In this document: in pieces, positions 1 to 12,900 of the stretch
Numbering within the stretch: the stretch's first letter is position 1
How the letters are laid out: every line of letters starts with the position of its first letter
Source: Rhea pennata
Taxonomy: Eukaryota; Chordata; Aves; Rheiformes; Rheidae
Reading direction: 5' to 3'
Assembly (NCBI RefSeq): GCF_028389875.1
Contig: NC_084670.1
Location: 11,193,383-11,257,382, forward strand
Length of the DNA stretch: 64,000 bases
Notes under the pieces: model-generated
The model's input: the letters and a program-made list of their open reading frames with translations, nothing else
What the model was told of the DNA's origin: nothing
Database searches by the model: none
Translations under genes and position numbers: made by a program

Positions 1-614
1 TGCTGGGCAGAAGTGGAGGACATTTGTTTTCTGTGTAGGAGCCTGGTGTTCTCCCTCTAAGCATCAGCCATAACACAGAGGAGCTGCCAGTTGCAATTCT
101 TCCTTCTGCTCACCAGAGTAGGAGGAGATGTGGAAGTGTCAGGCAGCGTATAAAGGAGTTTTACCTCAGTGCATCGCTGCTGCCAGTGTTTGAACATGCG
201 TGGTCAGGAAAATCCTCCTGACAATCCTTCGGGGTGGTTTTGCTACTCCTATACTGTTCCCCCTTCAGATCAGCTGTTGAAGCTGATCCAGTACCTTGGA
301 GGTAAAACAAGGTGGTTGCACTAACCATATTCACCCCAGCAGCAGGGAGCATGTCTGCCCTGGCCACCCGGGAAGCGAGCGGCGCGTCCGAACCAGTGCA
401 CGCAGCAATTCAGCTCTCCTAAAAATGAGAGGCAGCGCTCTTCTCCCGGGGGCTGCAGGGCGGCTCTGCCAAACACTCCGGGATCCTCCCCGCGGCGCCC
501 GGCCCACAAGGCAACCGGGGCCAGGCCGCGCACGGCACCTCCCTCCCGCCCCGCTTAGCAACGGCCCACGCGCCGCCGCAGCGCCGGCCGCCCGCGCCGG
601 GCACCGCCGGGCCG

Positions 615-2269
615 ATGCCGGGCGCCAGGGCTTTCCCCTGCCCCGGCTGCCGCATGCGCTTCGGCTCCCGGCCGCTGCTGCAGCAGCACGTCGAGAGGTT
701 CTGCATCGGGGCGCCGGGCGAGGCGGAGGCGCCGGCCGCCTCGGTAGTGCGGCGCCAGGCCGGGAGCGGGGGGGGGGCGTCTCGCAGGCGGCCCCGTGGG
801 CACCGTGCTGAGTGCGGCCATCTCCACTTGCTACGGCACAGGGCGACGAGCGGCGGCGGCCAGGGGCCCCGCTGGGCCTGGTGCTCACGGGGCGCGAGCG
901 AGCGCTGCTGCGCGGGCCGGGGCGGCCGGTGGCGAGGCGGCTGCCCGAGCAGGTACGGCCGGCCCAGCTGCTCGTGCCTGTGCGGGGCTCCCGGACCACG
1001 CAGGGGGGCTGGGGGGAGGCCCCGCGCATGTGGGGAGCAGCCCGACCCTCCCACACACACACATATTCAACCCCCCCCCCCCCACCTCCCCCTTGCAGCC
1101 CCCTGCAGCCCCCGCCCGCCCCACTCGGGGGCTGGTGGAGGCCCACGAGCGTCGCATGGCCGAAATCTGGGCCAGGAGCCGGCAGCTGGAGCGGCAGCGA
1201 GCGGGTAGGCACTGATGAGGGGGCCGTTTCGGGGGAGGTTGCAGGCGAGTGGCCGCCCTCATCCCCACGGCCGCTCTCGCAGGGCTCTGCCGGCGCCTCG
1301 GGGAGCTGGCGGCCCGGGCGCGTCACCCCTCACCGCGCGCCCCCAGGACGCCGGAGGCTCCGGCCGCCCTCGGCCTCGCCGCCCTGCCGCCGGCCGCCGG
1401 GCCGCTGGCTGCCGAGATCCGGTGAGCAGGCAGGCAGGAGGGTGGCGGCACCGCGGCGCTCGCTAGCCCCTCACCCGCCAGCCCTGACGCGGGTGCCGCC
1501 GCAGGGCGCTGCGGCAGGCCTATGTGCGGGGCGGCGGGCGCGAGGCGGCCGTGCTGGCCCGGCTCCTCGAGCTCCAGGTGGAGGCCGCGGCACTGGAGCG
1601 GGCCAGGAGGGCCGGTGAGTCCCCGTGGCACTGGTGGTATCGGGTGTGTGTGGGGGGGGCTCCCGGCACCCTGTCCCGATCCCCCCCGCTCCACACACAC
1701 CCACACCCACACACACCCCCCCACACACACCCACCCACCCACCCCCACGGCTGAGGCCTGCCCGCAGCGCCGGCAGAGCCACTGGGGGCCCCGGGCGCGG
1801 AGCTGCTGGCCTTGGAGCTGGGGAACTGGAGGCTGGAGGACGAGCTGCTGAGGCTGAAGGTGCGGAGGGCGAGGAGAGCCGAGGCTGGTAGGTGCCCGGG
1901 GCCGTGGTGGTGGTGGTGGGGGGGTGGGGTGGGAAGAGGTCCCGCTGGGCCCAGATGCACCCCAGTGACGGGGTCACGTCCGCACCGCCACCACCAGGCT
2001 CCCTGGCGGCCCAGCAGCGGGCCGCGGAGCTGGGCCGGCTGCGGGCGGAGGCGGCCGTGCTGCTCCCGTCCCCCAGCCCGCCGCCCGCGGTAAGAGCCAT
2101 CGTCCCGGGGCGCCGGAGCTCCCGGGTGCCCCGTCGTCCAGCCCCGGGCGCCACGGCCCCCTGCCGCCCGCCGGCCCCCGCTGGCTTCCCCCTTGCCCCC
2201 TGCGTGGCCCTGGACGATCCCCCGCCAGCTCCGGAGCCACTGGACCGGCCCGCGCCGCCACGAAGGTGA
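615..2269 (+). CDS. CCDC17: CCDC17-like coiled-coil protein, apparently short form
   Basis: Seven exons join in frame: 615-743, 842-952, 1099-1204, 1283-1421, 1505-1614, 1768-1887 and 1998-2089, the last either reading on to a stop at 2267-2269 or spliced at GTAAGA (2090). All donors are GT and all acceptors AG. The start is the ATG before FPCPGC. Residues 9-30 form a C-X2-C-X12-H-X4-C zinc-finger-like motif ending in RFCIG, as at the CCDC17 N-terminus. Later exons are Arg/Glu/Leu-rich helices (EAHERRMAEIW, LRQAYVRGGGREAAVLARL, LEDELLRLK), matching the family coiled coil. Read-through gives 328 residues, against about 620 in human as I recall, and the conserved C-terminal half was not found. 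The gene lies tail to tail with NASP, as in human. Function is poorly known; a role in cilia would be a guess. The identity is fairly sure, but the 3' end is not: an exon at 2142-2267 with donor AAG/GTGAGC is an alternative in another frame. Confidence 0.72.
1691..1747. repeat. CA/CCCA low-complexity tract in a CCDC17 intron
   Basis: A run of CACACA, CCCACA and CCCACCCA units fills the middle of the 153-bp intron between exons 5 and 6. A shorter CACACA followed by a C run lies at about 1050-1083 in the second intron. Confidence 0.85.
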
Positions 2270-2739
2270 GCCCAGGCTGAGCCCTGCCGCCGTGCCAGGC
2301 GCCTGCCCAGCCAGGACACACACTTCAGTAAGTGAGCTTTGCAAGGGGACGGAAAAGGGGGATGAAAAAAGTGGCCAGCTCTCGGTTTGGGGGTCAGGAG
2401 CGGTTCTGTGACAGCGCAGCAGCAGGGCCCCAGAGGAGGGGGATGCGTGTGGGGCCATCCTGCGGCCGGAGCAGCGCTGGGAATTTCATGATTGCTGGGT
2501 CCTGTGGAGCCCAAAGGCCCCTGCCCAGCCCACACCCTGGGCAGGGGCCCGAGGGAGCAGTCTGGGGCACAATCACTTTTTTTACTCCTTTCCCTGCTGT
2601 TAGCTCCGTTGGACATAACCCCACTGCAAGCCCTTTCTCCGTGAAGTTGAGCATGATGCAGTCACACTTCAGCACCAGGACTGATCAAGAACCAGGCACG
2701 ATTTCCTCTACCACTTCAGCACCCATATGCTGCCTCTTT

Positions 2740-2745
2740 AATAAA
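2740..2745 (+). terminator. CCDC17: Polyadenylation signal AATAAA for the CCDC17-like gene
   Basis: This is a canonical AATAAA about 470 bp after the read-through stop. It is the last strong signal on + before the convergent NASP 3' end. Its position supports the gene ending here without further coding exons. Confidence 0.5.
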
Positions 2746-2759
2746 TGGTCTTAGTCAGT

Positions 2760-3370
2760 CGCTGCTCACTTCTCAGCCTTCTTGACTTCTATCTATACTT
2801 TTTCCCCTGACTACTGTACCTGCTGGCTCAGAGGGGACAAGCAGTGAGTAAAAGAGCATGCTCTAAGCTGAGCTCACACCCCCTCCAAGGCCCACAGCTT
2901 CCACAAGAGCTTGAAGCTGTCACCTACAGAAAGAGCCTATCTGCTTTCAGGGGCTCACAGTGCCAACACCACACAGGGACTTTGCTCTCTTACATGATCA
3001 GCTCTGCCTCCACAGCCTTGCTTGTGCTTGTAGGGGGCTTTTGGTCCCCAGACCCAGCACCAAGGGTGGAGGAAGGCTGAAGAATTTCCAGTGATGAAGC
3101 CTTCCTTATGATAACTCTACTGACCGCAGTTCAATCCCAGTTCATCTGCACTAAGCTGGCAGTCAAGGTGAGTAGCTATCTTCATCCTTAAGCTTCCAGA
3201 GTTCTTTATAAAGTAAACAGTTCTCAGTATTTGTTCACTCCCACTTCATCTTTTAGTAGATGAAGAGTTAAAAATATCTATTTGCATTTGTCACAATTAA
3301 CAAAACAGAACATTTCCACTTACAGCCAAGTAGCTTTTACAAACCTGTACCAGAAAGACAAAAGACAAGC
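2760..3370. other. Short intergenic gap between CCDC17 and NASP 3' ends
   Basis: About 600 bp of non-coding sequence lies between the two convergent genes. The open frame at 2844-3080 on + has no recognisable similarity and no splice context. Nothing else was seen. Confidence 0.5.
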
Positions 3371-3387
3371 AATATTTGCTTACAATC

Positions 3388-3393
3388 TTTATT
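3388..3393 (-). terminator. NASP: NASP polyadenylation signal
   Basis: TTTATT on + reads AATAAA on -, about 545 bp after the NASP stop (3939-3941). The 3' UTR is therefore about 3370-3938. Confidence 0.7.
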
Positions 3394-3938
3394 GAAGTCA
3401 TACAAAAGTTGCCAAAAAGTGAAAAAATACACTATATACAAAACCATTTTCCTTGTAAGGAGGAGTGTCCCAGGTTAAAGAAATATCATACTGTGCTTTC
3501 AACTGCAGCCCCTGATTCCACTTGTGGCCTTTTCTCCGTCTAAAAAGAGACAAAAAGCCCTCATGTTTAAAAACAAAACACTATACTAGTGTCCATTCAT
3601 GCACCAGTTCTACACATGCTTTCCTGACCTAGAGACCCAAAAATTGATATCTAAGATTCAATTTAACAACTGTAGTCCAGTTTAGTAGTATTAAAACCCA
3701 GAAGTGTTCTTCTGTACAAATACTTTGTTACTGACCCAGTGCATGTTTCTGTCCCATCCCACTGCTTTCCAGCCCACTACGTCAGACACCTTGGTACAAC
3801 ATGCACCCTACCAACTTGGGAATATCCTCCAACTTATCAGGGAAGCTTTGTGAAGACCAGCAGGCAATACCAACACATTTACAAGGCACAAAAGCCATGC
3901 CTGAACAGAGAAGGAAATATGCATGCCAAACTCCTGAC

Positions 3939-6900
3939 TCAGCTGCCCACCTCCTCTTCCATTTTTTCTGCAACCTCATTTCCACTGGGGGCAGCATCAG
4001 CACCACCACCATTGACAGCCGGTTCTGGTTTAGATTTCTTAGCTTCATTGTCTCCCTGTTGAGTCTCTTCCTCTGGTTTCCTCTGAGGACAAAATTGTTT
4101 AGTCTTCACTATGCACAAATTTACACTTGAATACTCACAAATATTTAGCATCTAGATGTCATTGTGCATTATCCATTCAACCTCTACTTGCCAGGTTCAA
4201 GACATACTTTAAGCGTTAGGATTCAACCAAAGTTCTGAAGCTTTGCTACAAAGGTCTCAGTTACGAAGGAGTTCCAGTAAGGTATTATTTAGATACTAAT
4301 GCCTATAGTGCTGAACTATCCTTAGTTACAGTTTGGCAAAGAACCGTCCTATCACTGAGCTAGACAAAAGTTGAAGTGGATAGATTTAAGGTATCTATAG
4401 CATCTACAATCACCTGTGTAAAGCAGCTCAGGAGCTCTGAAGTTGCTCCAGGCAAACCTGAACTGGAAGAGGCTAATTTAACACAGGGAGATAGCCATGC
4501 TGTGCCACAATAGCATACAAAACAAAAACCAGAGATTCCATACAGATTTTAGTTATGCTAACAAAAAACAATCTGACAAACCCTATACCTTTAAAGGAAC
4601 CTTGTGTTCAGTATGTTTTGTTATCTCAGTAAGAGACATTTAGCACTCCTACACATTAGACTAGCTTTGCCATTTATAAAGTCCAATTCTCCATTTCCAC
4701 TTGGAAGTGAGGGAACCCAACTCAGCCTGCTTGCTTGCCCTTCAAGGTTTGTAGGCTGCCCTGCTCTTCTTGCCACTCCTCAGCAGAGCAGGGCACTCAT
4801 TCAGAGAATGCCTGCAAAAGCCACACAATTCAGCTCTGAAGTTAAACCAGTGTGGGTCAGGCAGGGTGCTGAACCATCAGGAACTAGTCTTCAAGAGGCT
4901 GGATGGTTCCCAGACTGATTGGCTCCCAGTGGAAAAGAGTTTCATGCACTATTTCCATTTTTACTTTTTAGATTTTTCTCCAAGCATTATAGTACTAGGT
5001 TAAGAAAAAAAAGCTTTAAGCCAAGAAATCCAGTTACACAAAGCAAGCCAGTAGCACTTCAAAATAAACTATTTGTCCAACTAGTCATTTCGGACACACC
5101 TTTTTCCTGACTAGGTGAGAGATGTCTGTAACACACTGAGATGCTCCATCAGTTGGTTTTCTTACTGGAATCTATTAAAAGACAGAAGTTGCAACATAAA
5201 CAAAAGCAAACAGTAATCCTTAAAGGAGATAAAGATTCTAAGAACTCTTATTTAACTTACTGTGGAAACAGAACCACTATCTTCATTTTGTGCAAAGCCA
5301 GATGTAGTTCCAACCTTAAGAAAAAAAGAAACAGTGAGGAAGCAAGTATTGACTATTAATTCACATACGACCACCTATTCCAGTTTAGAAGAGAAAAACC
5401 TCAACTCTATTTCACATTGGGCTGAACTATCATTTCTAGGATTCATATATTAATTGCTACAGAGGCCTTCCAAATCCTGCTTTAGTAAATAGTCTGGGAC
5501 AATTAATTTCAGGGTATCTGTTCACTTTAGATATCAGTTGTCTGTTTCTTTCTCAGTCACAGTCCATATCATTTGGGAACAACCTGGTGGTTGGGAACAA
5601 CTGGCTGCCTACGTGTATGATAGTAAACCAGGAACTGGAGGAGGTGTGACTTCAGGTCTTACTGGAAGGGGGAACATACTAACCAGAGTTGCTTTCAGTG
5701 CCAGCTCAGCTACTCTTGCACTCTTTTGAGACTCCTTTGAATCCTCTATTTTTTCTTTAATTTCAGGAAGCAGTCCCTTCAGTTCTTCAATCTCCTTCTC
5801 ATCTTCAGGGGACTCGCTTTCCGTTTTCTTTATTCGTTCAGTAAGCATTGCTAGGATGACAGTTATGGTTAAAAAAAAAAAACAAACAAAAAAAACCCAC
5901 CAAGTAGCTGTCAGGTTATCTATATCCACAGAGGCAAGGGCCACTAACAAAGGCTGTTTAGACAACAGTGACATTAGTATAGCCTGTTACCTGTTAACTG
6001 TTACAAATATCTTCGTGGCAAGGTAAGTATATGCCTTCAGAGCAATTTAAACAAAGTCTGCTTAGACTTGTAACAGCTACCCCATTTGGCAGGCAGCTTT
6101 ATATATCCACTTACCCATTCTCTTGTCAATGACTTCTATGGATTTACCAAACTGTAGGACTGCCTCATCAAACTGGCTGTTGTAGTGGTATGCCAATGCC
6201 AACTGGTAGTGACTTTCAGCTAGCAAGCGGTCATGAGCCTCCAGGTATTTCTGCTGTAGGGCCAGGCAGGCCTGAAACTCTTCTATAGCCTGTGTATAGT
6301 TTTCTATAGGAGAAAGTCATAAAGTCCTTAAGACATTTGTATTCATCCAAACAAGTAAGATCTGCCTCTCTATTCAGCTACTACATATATATATATATAT
6401 TACTGTAGTTTTTAATATAGCCTGAGATCAGACTCACTGAAGGCAGTTGCTGAGTTCAGTAACAGGCTAGTTTTGGATTATCAAGTGACAATACTTGCAG
6501 TCCAACACTGCCTCCCATTCAAAGAAAAACAAACAGTTCAGAGTTCCTCTATTTATTTCAATAGTGCGCTTCATCCATTTACTAACAACATAGTAAATTA
6601 AGCAGCTAAGTCCAAAGTAGTCACATGAACCTGCTATTTCACTTGCTGCCATGAACTGCATTACTGCTTGTCAAAAACGAAACTTGACTTCAGAGCTAAG
6701 GATAGTCCCAGGCCACTTTCCAGTCAAGCTCTCACTGACAGTATTCCAGTAACACAGAACACCAGAAGCTCACTAGATTATTTCAATGCTTGCACAGAGG
6801 AAGATGACACCCTGCTTGGATTTAACATAAAGAGGAGGGCAGGAAAAGTCTGTAAGGTTTTTAAGTTAAGAGCAGACAGACACATTACAAGGCACAAACC

Positions 6901-9900
6901 TGAAGCCTGCTTCCCACTCCCTTTTCCTGATGCATAAAAGGTGTCCTTCCTGACTGTACTCCCAACATTTTGGGAAGTCTAGCAGAGCCAGTCATTTTTG
7001 ATTTGCAGTCTATGTTCTAAAAGTGTCTTGGTCCCTGACACTTCCCGCTAAGCTCAATGATTCAGTACTTCAATGAGAGGTCTTCCCTAGCTTCTGAAGC
7101 TAACCAGACCTGCCCTACAAAGAAGTAGACCAAGTTTTCAATCTGGTAACAATGAGGTTTTTAAACCCAAGCTTTCTTCTGCTGTTCTGGAATAGCATGT
7201 AAATACTCAGTTTAAGGCTACTTATTTTAAAGGATGGAATAGAGTGGCAGAAAATTAGATTCAGCACTTTGTACATGATAATTAATATTGTCTTTTTTTT
7301 TTTGTTTTTGTTTTTTTTACCAGATTCGATGCTAACTTCTCCTAGCTTTAAATGAGCCTGAGCCGCGTGGAGCTGAGCTTCTTTTGTTTCTTGTCTAAAA
7401 GAAGAAAAAACTGTCATTTTCAAATCCTAACTGAAATAGGTAACATTTACTATCTGCTTATACCACCTCCCAACTTCCTTTGAATTCCTTTAACAGGCAT
7501 ATGAATTAGGGTGAATCTTTACCTTTTGTAGATTACTTTTGCCAACTCTAGCATGTCCCAGGCTAGCTCAAGATTTCCAACTTCATCTTCCTCACTTTCC
7601 TGTAAAGACTAGAAATGCATTAGAATTAAATAGCTTGGTTACAAATCACATCACTAAAATAATAGCAGCACTAAGTTTCTAAGAGGTATGCTCAAGGACT
7701 AAGTTGCCTCTCAATATAGACAGTTTAATGCTAGAACAAAAAAAGCTAAGACTACACAAGAGATTATTGCATCAACTGGAACTTTGCTTGAACTGAAGGT
7801 TTTAAAGTTGAATACAAGCATATAGTTAGCTGATAAGCCCATTAGACAATCTGGGGCAGAGACTAGTAACTCCTCTGGTTTAAGCAACACTACACTTTCC
7901 ATTTAATTCCCATCCTAGAAACCAAAGCTCACTGGACAGTGTGTATTTAAAGCTGCAGTCAAACACAGCGAAGTAGAGATGAATCTGCTACCAACAAGCA
8001 ACTCCAGTGACAAGCTAAAGCAGCCTTACTTGCTGAAGCCTGTCTGCCCTCTGCACTTGCCAGGCTGTATTACTGATCCACGGACTGCAAGCATTTGTTT
8101 CAGTGTTGCTAGATAAGCCACAGGTCTGCAGACAAAGATGAGCAAGGTCCAATAAGGCAAACTGTGCCTAAGGCTGTCCCTTCTTTAGGCAGTACTGACT
8201 TCCAAACAAGTTACTTTTTACATGGCCAGAACTATAAGAACATTCCAATCTTTGCATTCTCAGCATGAAGCCTCCCAACTTGTGTAACAGATTTCTAGCC
8301 AGAGAAGTGTGATTTCTGCAATATCCCCACTTCCCCTGTCACAAACCAGAAAACATGTTCACCTTTACTCTATTTGAACTTAAGGTCATTACCACGAGTT
8401 TTAGCCAAGAGTGGTTGATCAGCAGTCTCACCTTGTCTTCTACTGTCAACTCATTCTCCTTATCATCCTCAGCTTTGTCATTTTCTTTATCTTCCTCTTC
8501 CGATTCTTCTGTTTCTACAAGGAAAGATGAACGAGGATGCTTGTTACCAATACACTTGCTTTACATGGAGCCAGGCAGAACATTTTATATCCAGCCCTTA
8601 CCCTCCAGTGAAAGGGTGTGGTGCAAGATCACAGACAACATTAAATCCTCTTATCAGTCAGCAGCAGCCATCTTGCTGAAAGCTTTAGGTACTGCAGACA
8701 ATAGTTCCAGGTTGCCTTAGTGGATGTTTAAATTTAACATCATACTGCCCAGAATGCTAACTTACCTAGAACTTGAGTTCTCACAAATGTGCTGTGAACT
8801 CCCACTGAAGCCATGGGATCCTGAGCAGCCCTAGACACACCAGTTAGTTGCAGGACCTTCATGCTTCAGGTAACAAGCATTTCCAGCAAGATAGCTGCTA
8901 AGCTGCATACAAATTAAAAACTGTTTCTGAACTTGTTAGTGTTTCTCATTTCAGACATAAGTCACAATGTTATTAATGAACTTGTCACTGTGTAGGACTA
9001 ATTCAATCTGTAATACTGTGCATCTCAATGTTGCATGAACTACTCTACCAGTAGGAAGTACTTTGGGAGAACAAATAATGAAGGAATCTGGCTAGTTACT
9101 TCAAAGTATTGGTTGACTTGTGCGCCAAATTGGCTACACAACAACAAAAATCCCTGTATCATGACCATGGACTAATTCCAGAGTAACAGGAACTTAATTC
9201 TTGGGAAGATCAGAGAACCTGTGAACTCCATCCAACTCAAAAATATGCACCTACCACTGACAATGCCAAAACCAGTAATTACGAGGACAGCTTGACAAAA
9301 GCTAAAACAGAGGAGATGTTACGACATTAAAGTCCATTTTAAGTAGTGAGAATTTGTCATGATAAGGCACAAGACCAAGATACTCAAAAGTGTCCTCACA
9401 CTAACAGAGTTCAAACAAAAGGAAGAAGTATGCTTGCATAAGCAGCATTTCACAGGATTAACAGGGTCTCGTCCTAGTTTGTATTAGGAAGCTATTTCAC
9501 CACTTGGAAAGCGTTCCGTGTTCAGTAGTACAAACCCTTTTAGTGTCCAAAACTATGAAGTCTGACACACCTAGGTAAGGCTTTTCCCATGCAGCTGAGC
9601 TACTGACAAGCATAAAGCACCAATCACCAGCTTATCAAGTAACTTGCGTAAGAGGAAGCGATGGCCTCTTAGGGCCATCCAATACTTTAGAAAAGCCTAC
9701 AAGCTTTGCTAGACTACTTGAACATAATCCTGAAAACAGCTATAATGAAGCAGGGAAGCAAAATAGCAGAAAAAGCTAGATTGCCGAGAAGACTGTACTA
9801 GAGAAGCAATAAGTGTTCAGATTTCACGCAAATTACGTATAGATTTTCCAACCAAATTCTCATTTTTAACTACCACCTGAAAGATTCATCCAGAGAGTTC

Positions 9901-12900
9901 CTTTGTTTTGTAAAAGGAAGTTTGCTATTTTATTACGTATTCAGCTGTTCCACTCTTCTAAATAGTGAAGCTACAACCAGAGGCAGCTTGTGCTTTGAGT
10001 TATTTGAAGGTTAGTGCAATAAACCCAGATGCATGCAAGTGAACATCCATTCAGTATTCTCCACCAGCCTAGCTGTTACTTACACATTTCAATGCTGTAA
10101 GTTTGCTTTAAAAATAAGGCTTGCTTTGCAGTTAGTTAAGTGTTAGTCTAGAGAAACTGAGACTATTCACTGATCCTTAACACTTAACTGATTTCAGTTA
10201 CTTGAATGTAAAAAGAAAAAAAAAATCCTTCAAGAACCCCTTTACTGTGCCTTTTCCTTATTCTAAGGCAAACAGAAAATTCTGAATGGAACACTTTAAC
10301 CCATTGTTAGCCAGTCAAATCCATCAGTCATCCACCCAAAAGTACTTTTCTCCTTTCACTGTTACCTTCTCCCTCCTCCATCAGGTCATCTTTTTCTTCT
10401 TTTTCTACCTTAACACCATCACCCTCTTCTGTCAGGTCATCTTTCTTTTCCTCTTTTTCTACCTTAGCAGCTGCTTCAGCCTTTTCTTCCATAAGATTAG
10501 ATGGCTCTTTACCCTCTGTGGGCACTGGTTCCTTTGAGGACTTTGTCTCTTTAGATTCATCTGGTTTCTCTTCTGTAGCTGTTTCTACCTGCTCTTCTTT
10601 CTCCTCCATCTTCTGCTCAGCTGCCTGCCCTTCGGCAGCTTCTCTCTGCTCCACAGTGACTGCTGCCTGTGCCTCCGCTGTCACTTCTTCTGCTACTGCC
10701 TCCTCTTCCACAGCTGCCTCTGCCTGCCTTTCTATTGCCTCTCCCTTTTTCACAGCTGTCTCTACCTCCTTTTCTGCTGTTTCTGCTGTTTGCTCTCCTG
10801 TCACTTCCTTCTCTTCCACAGCTGCATCCTCTTCTGCAACTTCAGCCTCTGCCACAGCTGCCTTTGCCTCATTGTCCAGTACATCTGACATTTTTTCCTT
10901 CTCCTCTGTTGCTTTCTTTGCCACCTCTTTAGGTGTTGTCTTCTGCTCCTTCTCCATTTTCTCTTCCTCAGCTGCCTCCCCTTTCATGGTCTCCTTTTTC
11001 ACAGTTATCTGCTGCTCCTGTTCTTCTGAAATTACTTTTTTTTCCACAGAAGCCTCTGTCTTCTCTCCAGTCTCTTCAAGCTTTACTTCCATGTCAGCAG
11101 TTGCTTCTTCTCTTGTTTTTTCTCCCATCACCTCTTCCATTTCAACATCCCCTTTGTTTTCCATCTCAGTTAGTACTGGAGACTCTTCTGTAGATTTTTT
11201 GGACTCTTCTTTTTCCCCCATGGCGTTATATACCTGCTCTCTCAACTCCTCCCTTGCTTCTTCTACATGATTGAGGAAGCATAAACATGTCTTCAAGTTT
11301 AGTGATAAAAGCATTAATGGGCACTGAAAACACCACCCTCAGACCCTCTAATGTTGGCTTGTCATCAAGTTAGATAGCTTTCTTAAAAAGTTCATTTTTG
11401 AAATGTAAGTTATTAGGACGCAACCAACAGCGCAACCTGAACTAAGCAAGTCTCTTTCCCTTCCCCAGACTGAATTATTGCAAGCGGCTGCTCAAGCAGT
11501 GTGCGTTTTTGCGCGCTAGCATTTTTAGTCACAGATAAGCAAGAAGTGCCAAGTTTTTCTTAATAGCCTGGACTAGCAGGAATTCCTGAATTACCTCCAG
11601 CTGCAGGGAGTATAGAATAATTACTGTACTTGGACTTTTTTTCCTCCAAAACAGAGACTGAGCTGTCCTACCACAAACACTGTACTGCTACAAGTTTACA
11701 AAGCAGTTCAAGTTGATCGCAAAGCATAAGAAAGGAAGTTTGAATGCAGTGTTTCAGGACACAAGCATCTGGTGACCCTCCACACATGCTTTAATGATCA
11801 ATTCCTTGCAGAAGTTTTGGAGGTGTTATTCAATCTTTACATAAGTTTAGAGGAACAAAAAAAGTCCATTAAGGCTAAGGGTTTCAATACAATGATTCAA
11901 ACTAGCTGTGGAAAGCAACCAGCTGGACTTGTATCATTTAGACAAGAAAAATGCATCTTGTCATCTCCACAACACGGCAGACAGCTTTACATACCATCAA
12001 CAGTTGGTAACACAGTGTCTTCTTCAGCTTTTTCTCCTTCCTCTTCAACCTGCACCCCTTCCAAGGCATTTCCCAATACACCATTTTCCATTCTATAGGG
12101 AATAAAAGTTTGTTATCCCTTGGCTCTTGTATTCATACCATTTTAACTGCAGAACCATGCGATACATTGGCCCATCCAACCCATTGTTCTCATATAATCC
12201 TTCCTACACGAGCATGAAATCTTACTACCCCAATTAAATTCTTGATCTCAAAGCCTGACTATTACTCTTTACCTGACAGTGCTTGGATGCCAGGATAGTT
12301 GTGCTCTGAAGATACTTGGGCACCTGTTAACCTTGTAGGTATCACATCCCCCACAGAGAAGCATGAGTATTTGCCAAATGTTTCCTTAAAAAAGTGCTTC
12401 TGCTACATACAGAGCTTAAGTAACACCAAGCAACCCACAGCAGATTGCTCTTCTGAGCTCTGGTTTTCTACCAGAAACCATCCTGTTGTTTCTGATACCA
12501 CTTCTCATTCTCAGTATTCAAGTCAAGAGCTTCTTCAACCAGCCATTCCTTTTTCCCCCTCTAGGAAGTAGGCACACCAGTCACTTTCAGCTACAAATCA
12601 CCCAAAGGAAGCATGAGATGTCTATCCATGGATAGACACTATATAAATGAGAAACTGTTATCATACCTGGCCAACTCCAGAAGAGATTTTCCATAGTAAA
12701 AAAAAGCTTCTGCACACTCATCCGCTGTCTCACCATATTTTTTACCCCTACAAAGGTAATGAAGCATTATTTGGGGTCTTTCCTAGATTTTCATATTGAA
12801 AACTCCTGGACAGAAAGAATCAGTTCCTTAGTTTATCTCCTACTTTCAAGCCAACAGTGAATGTCCTTCTCACTAGTCTAGAACTGGTCCTCAAACTTCC

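Larger units (their letters stand above)
400..2300. promoter_or_regulatory. CpG island covering the CCDC17-like gene
   Basis: The stretch is very GC- and CpG-rich and covers the 5' flank and every exon of the CCDC17-like gene. I see no TATA box. Introns are only about 80-155 bp, as is common in GC-rich avian gene bodies. Many long open frames on both strands here come only from the lack of A/T-rich stop codons. Confidence 0.6.

Noticed and set aside
500-570. Possible RFX X-box half-sites (GGCAAC, AGCAAC) before CCDC17
   Set aside because: Only half-sites are present with no properly spaced partner, so a ciliary promoter cannot be supported.
331-2616. Long open frames on - across the CCDC17 region
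   Set aside because: They are GC-driven shadows of the + strand exons, low-complexity and without a splice or family signal.
10518-11270. 250-codon Ser-rich frame on +
   Set aside because: It is the exact antisense of the Glu/Lys-rich NASP exon, where GAA and GAG codons read as TTC, CTC or TCT/TCC.
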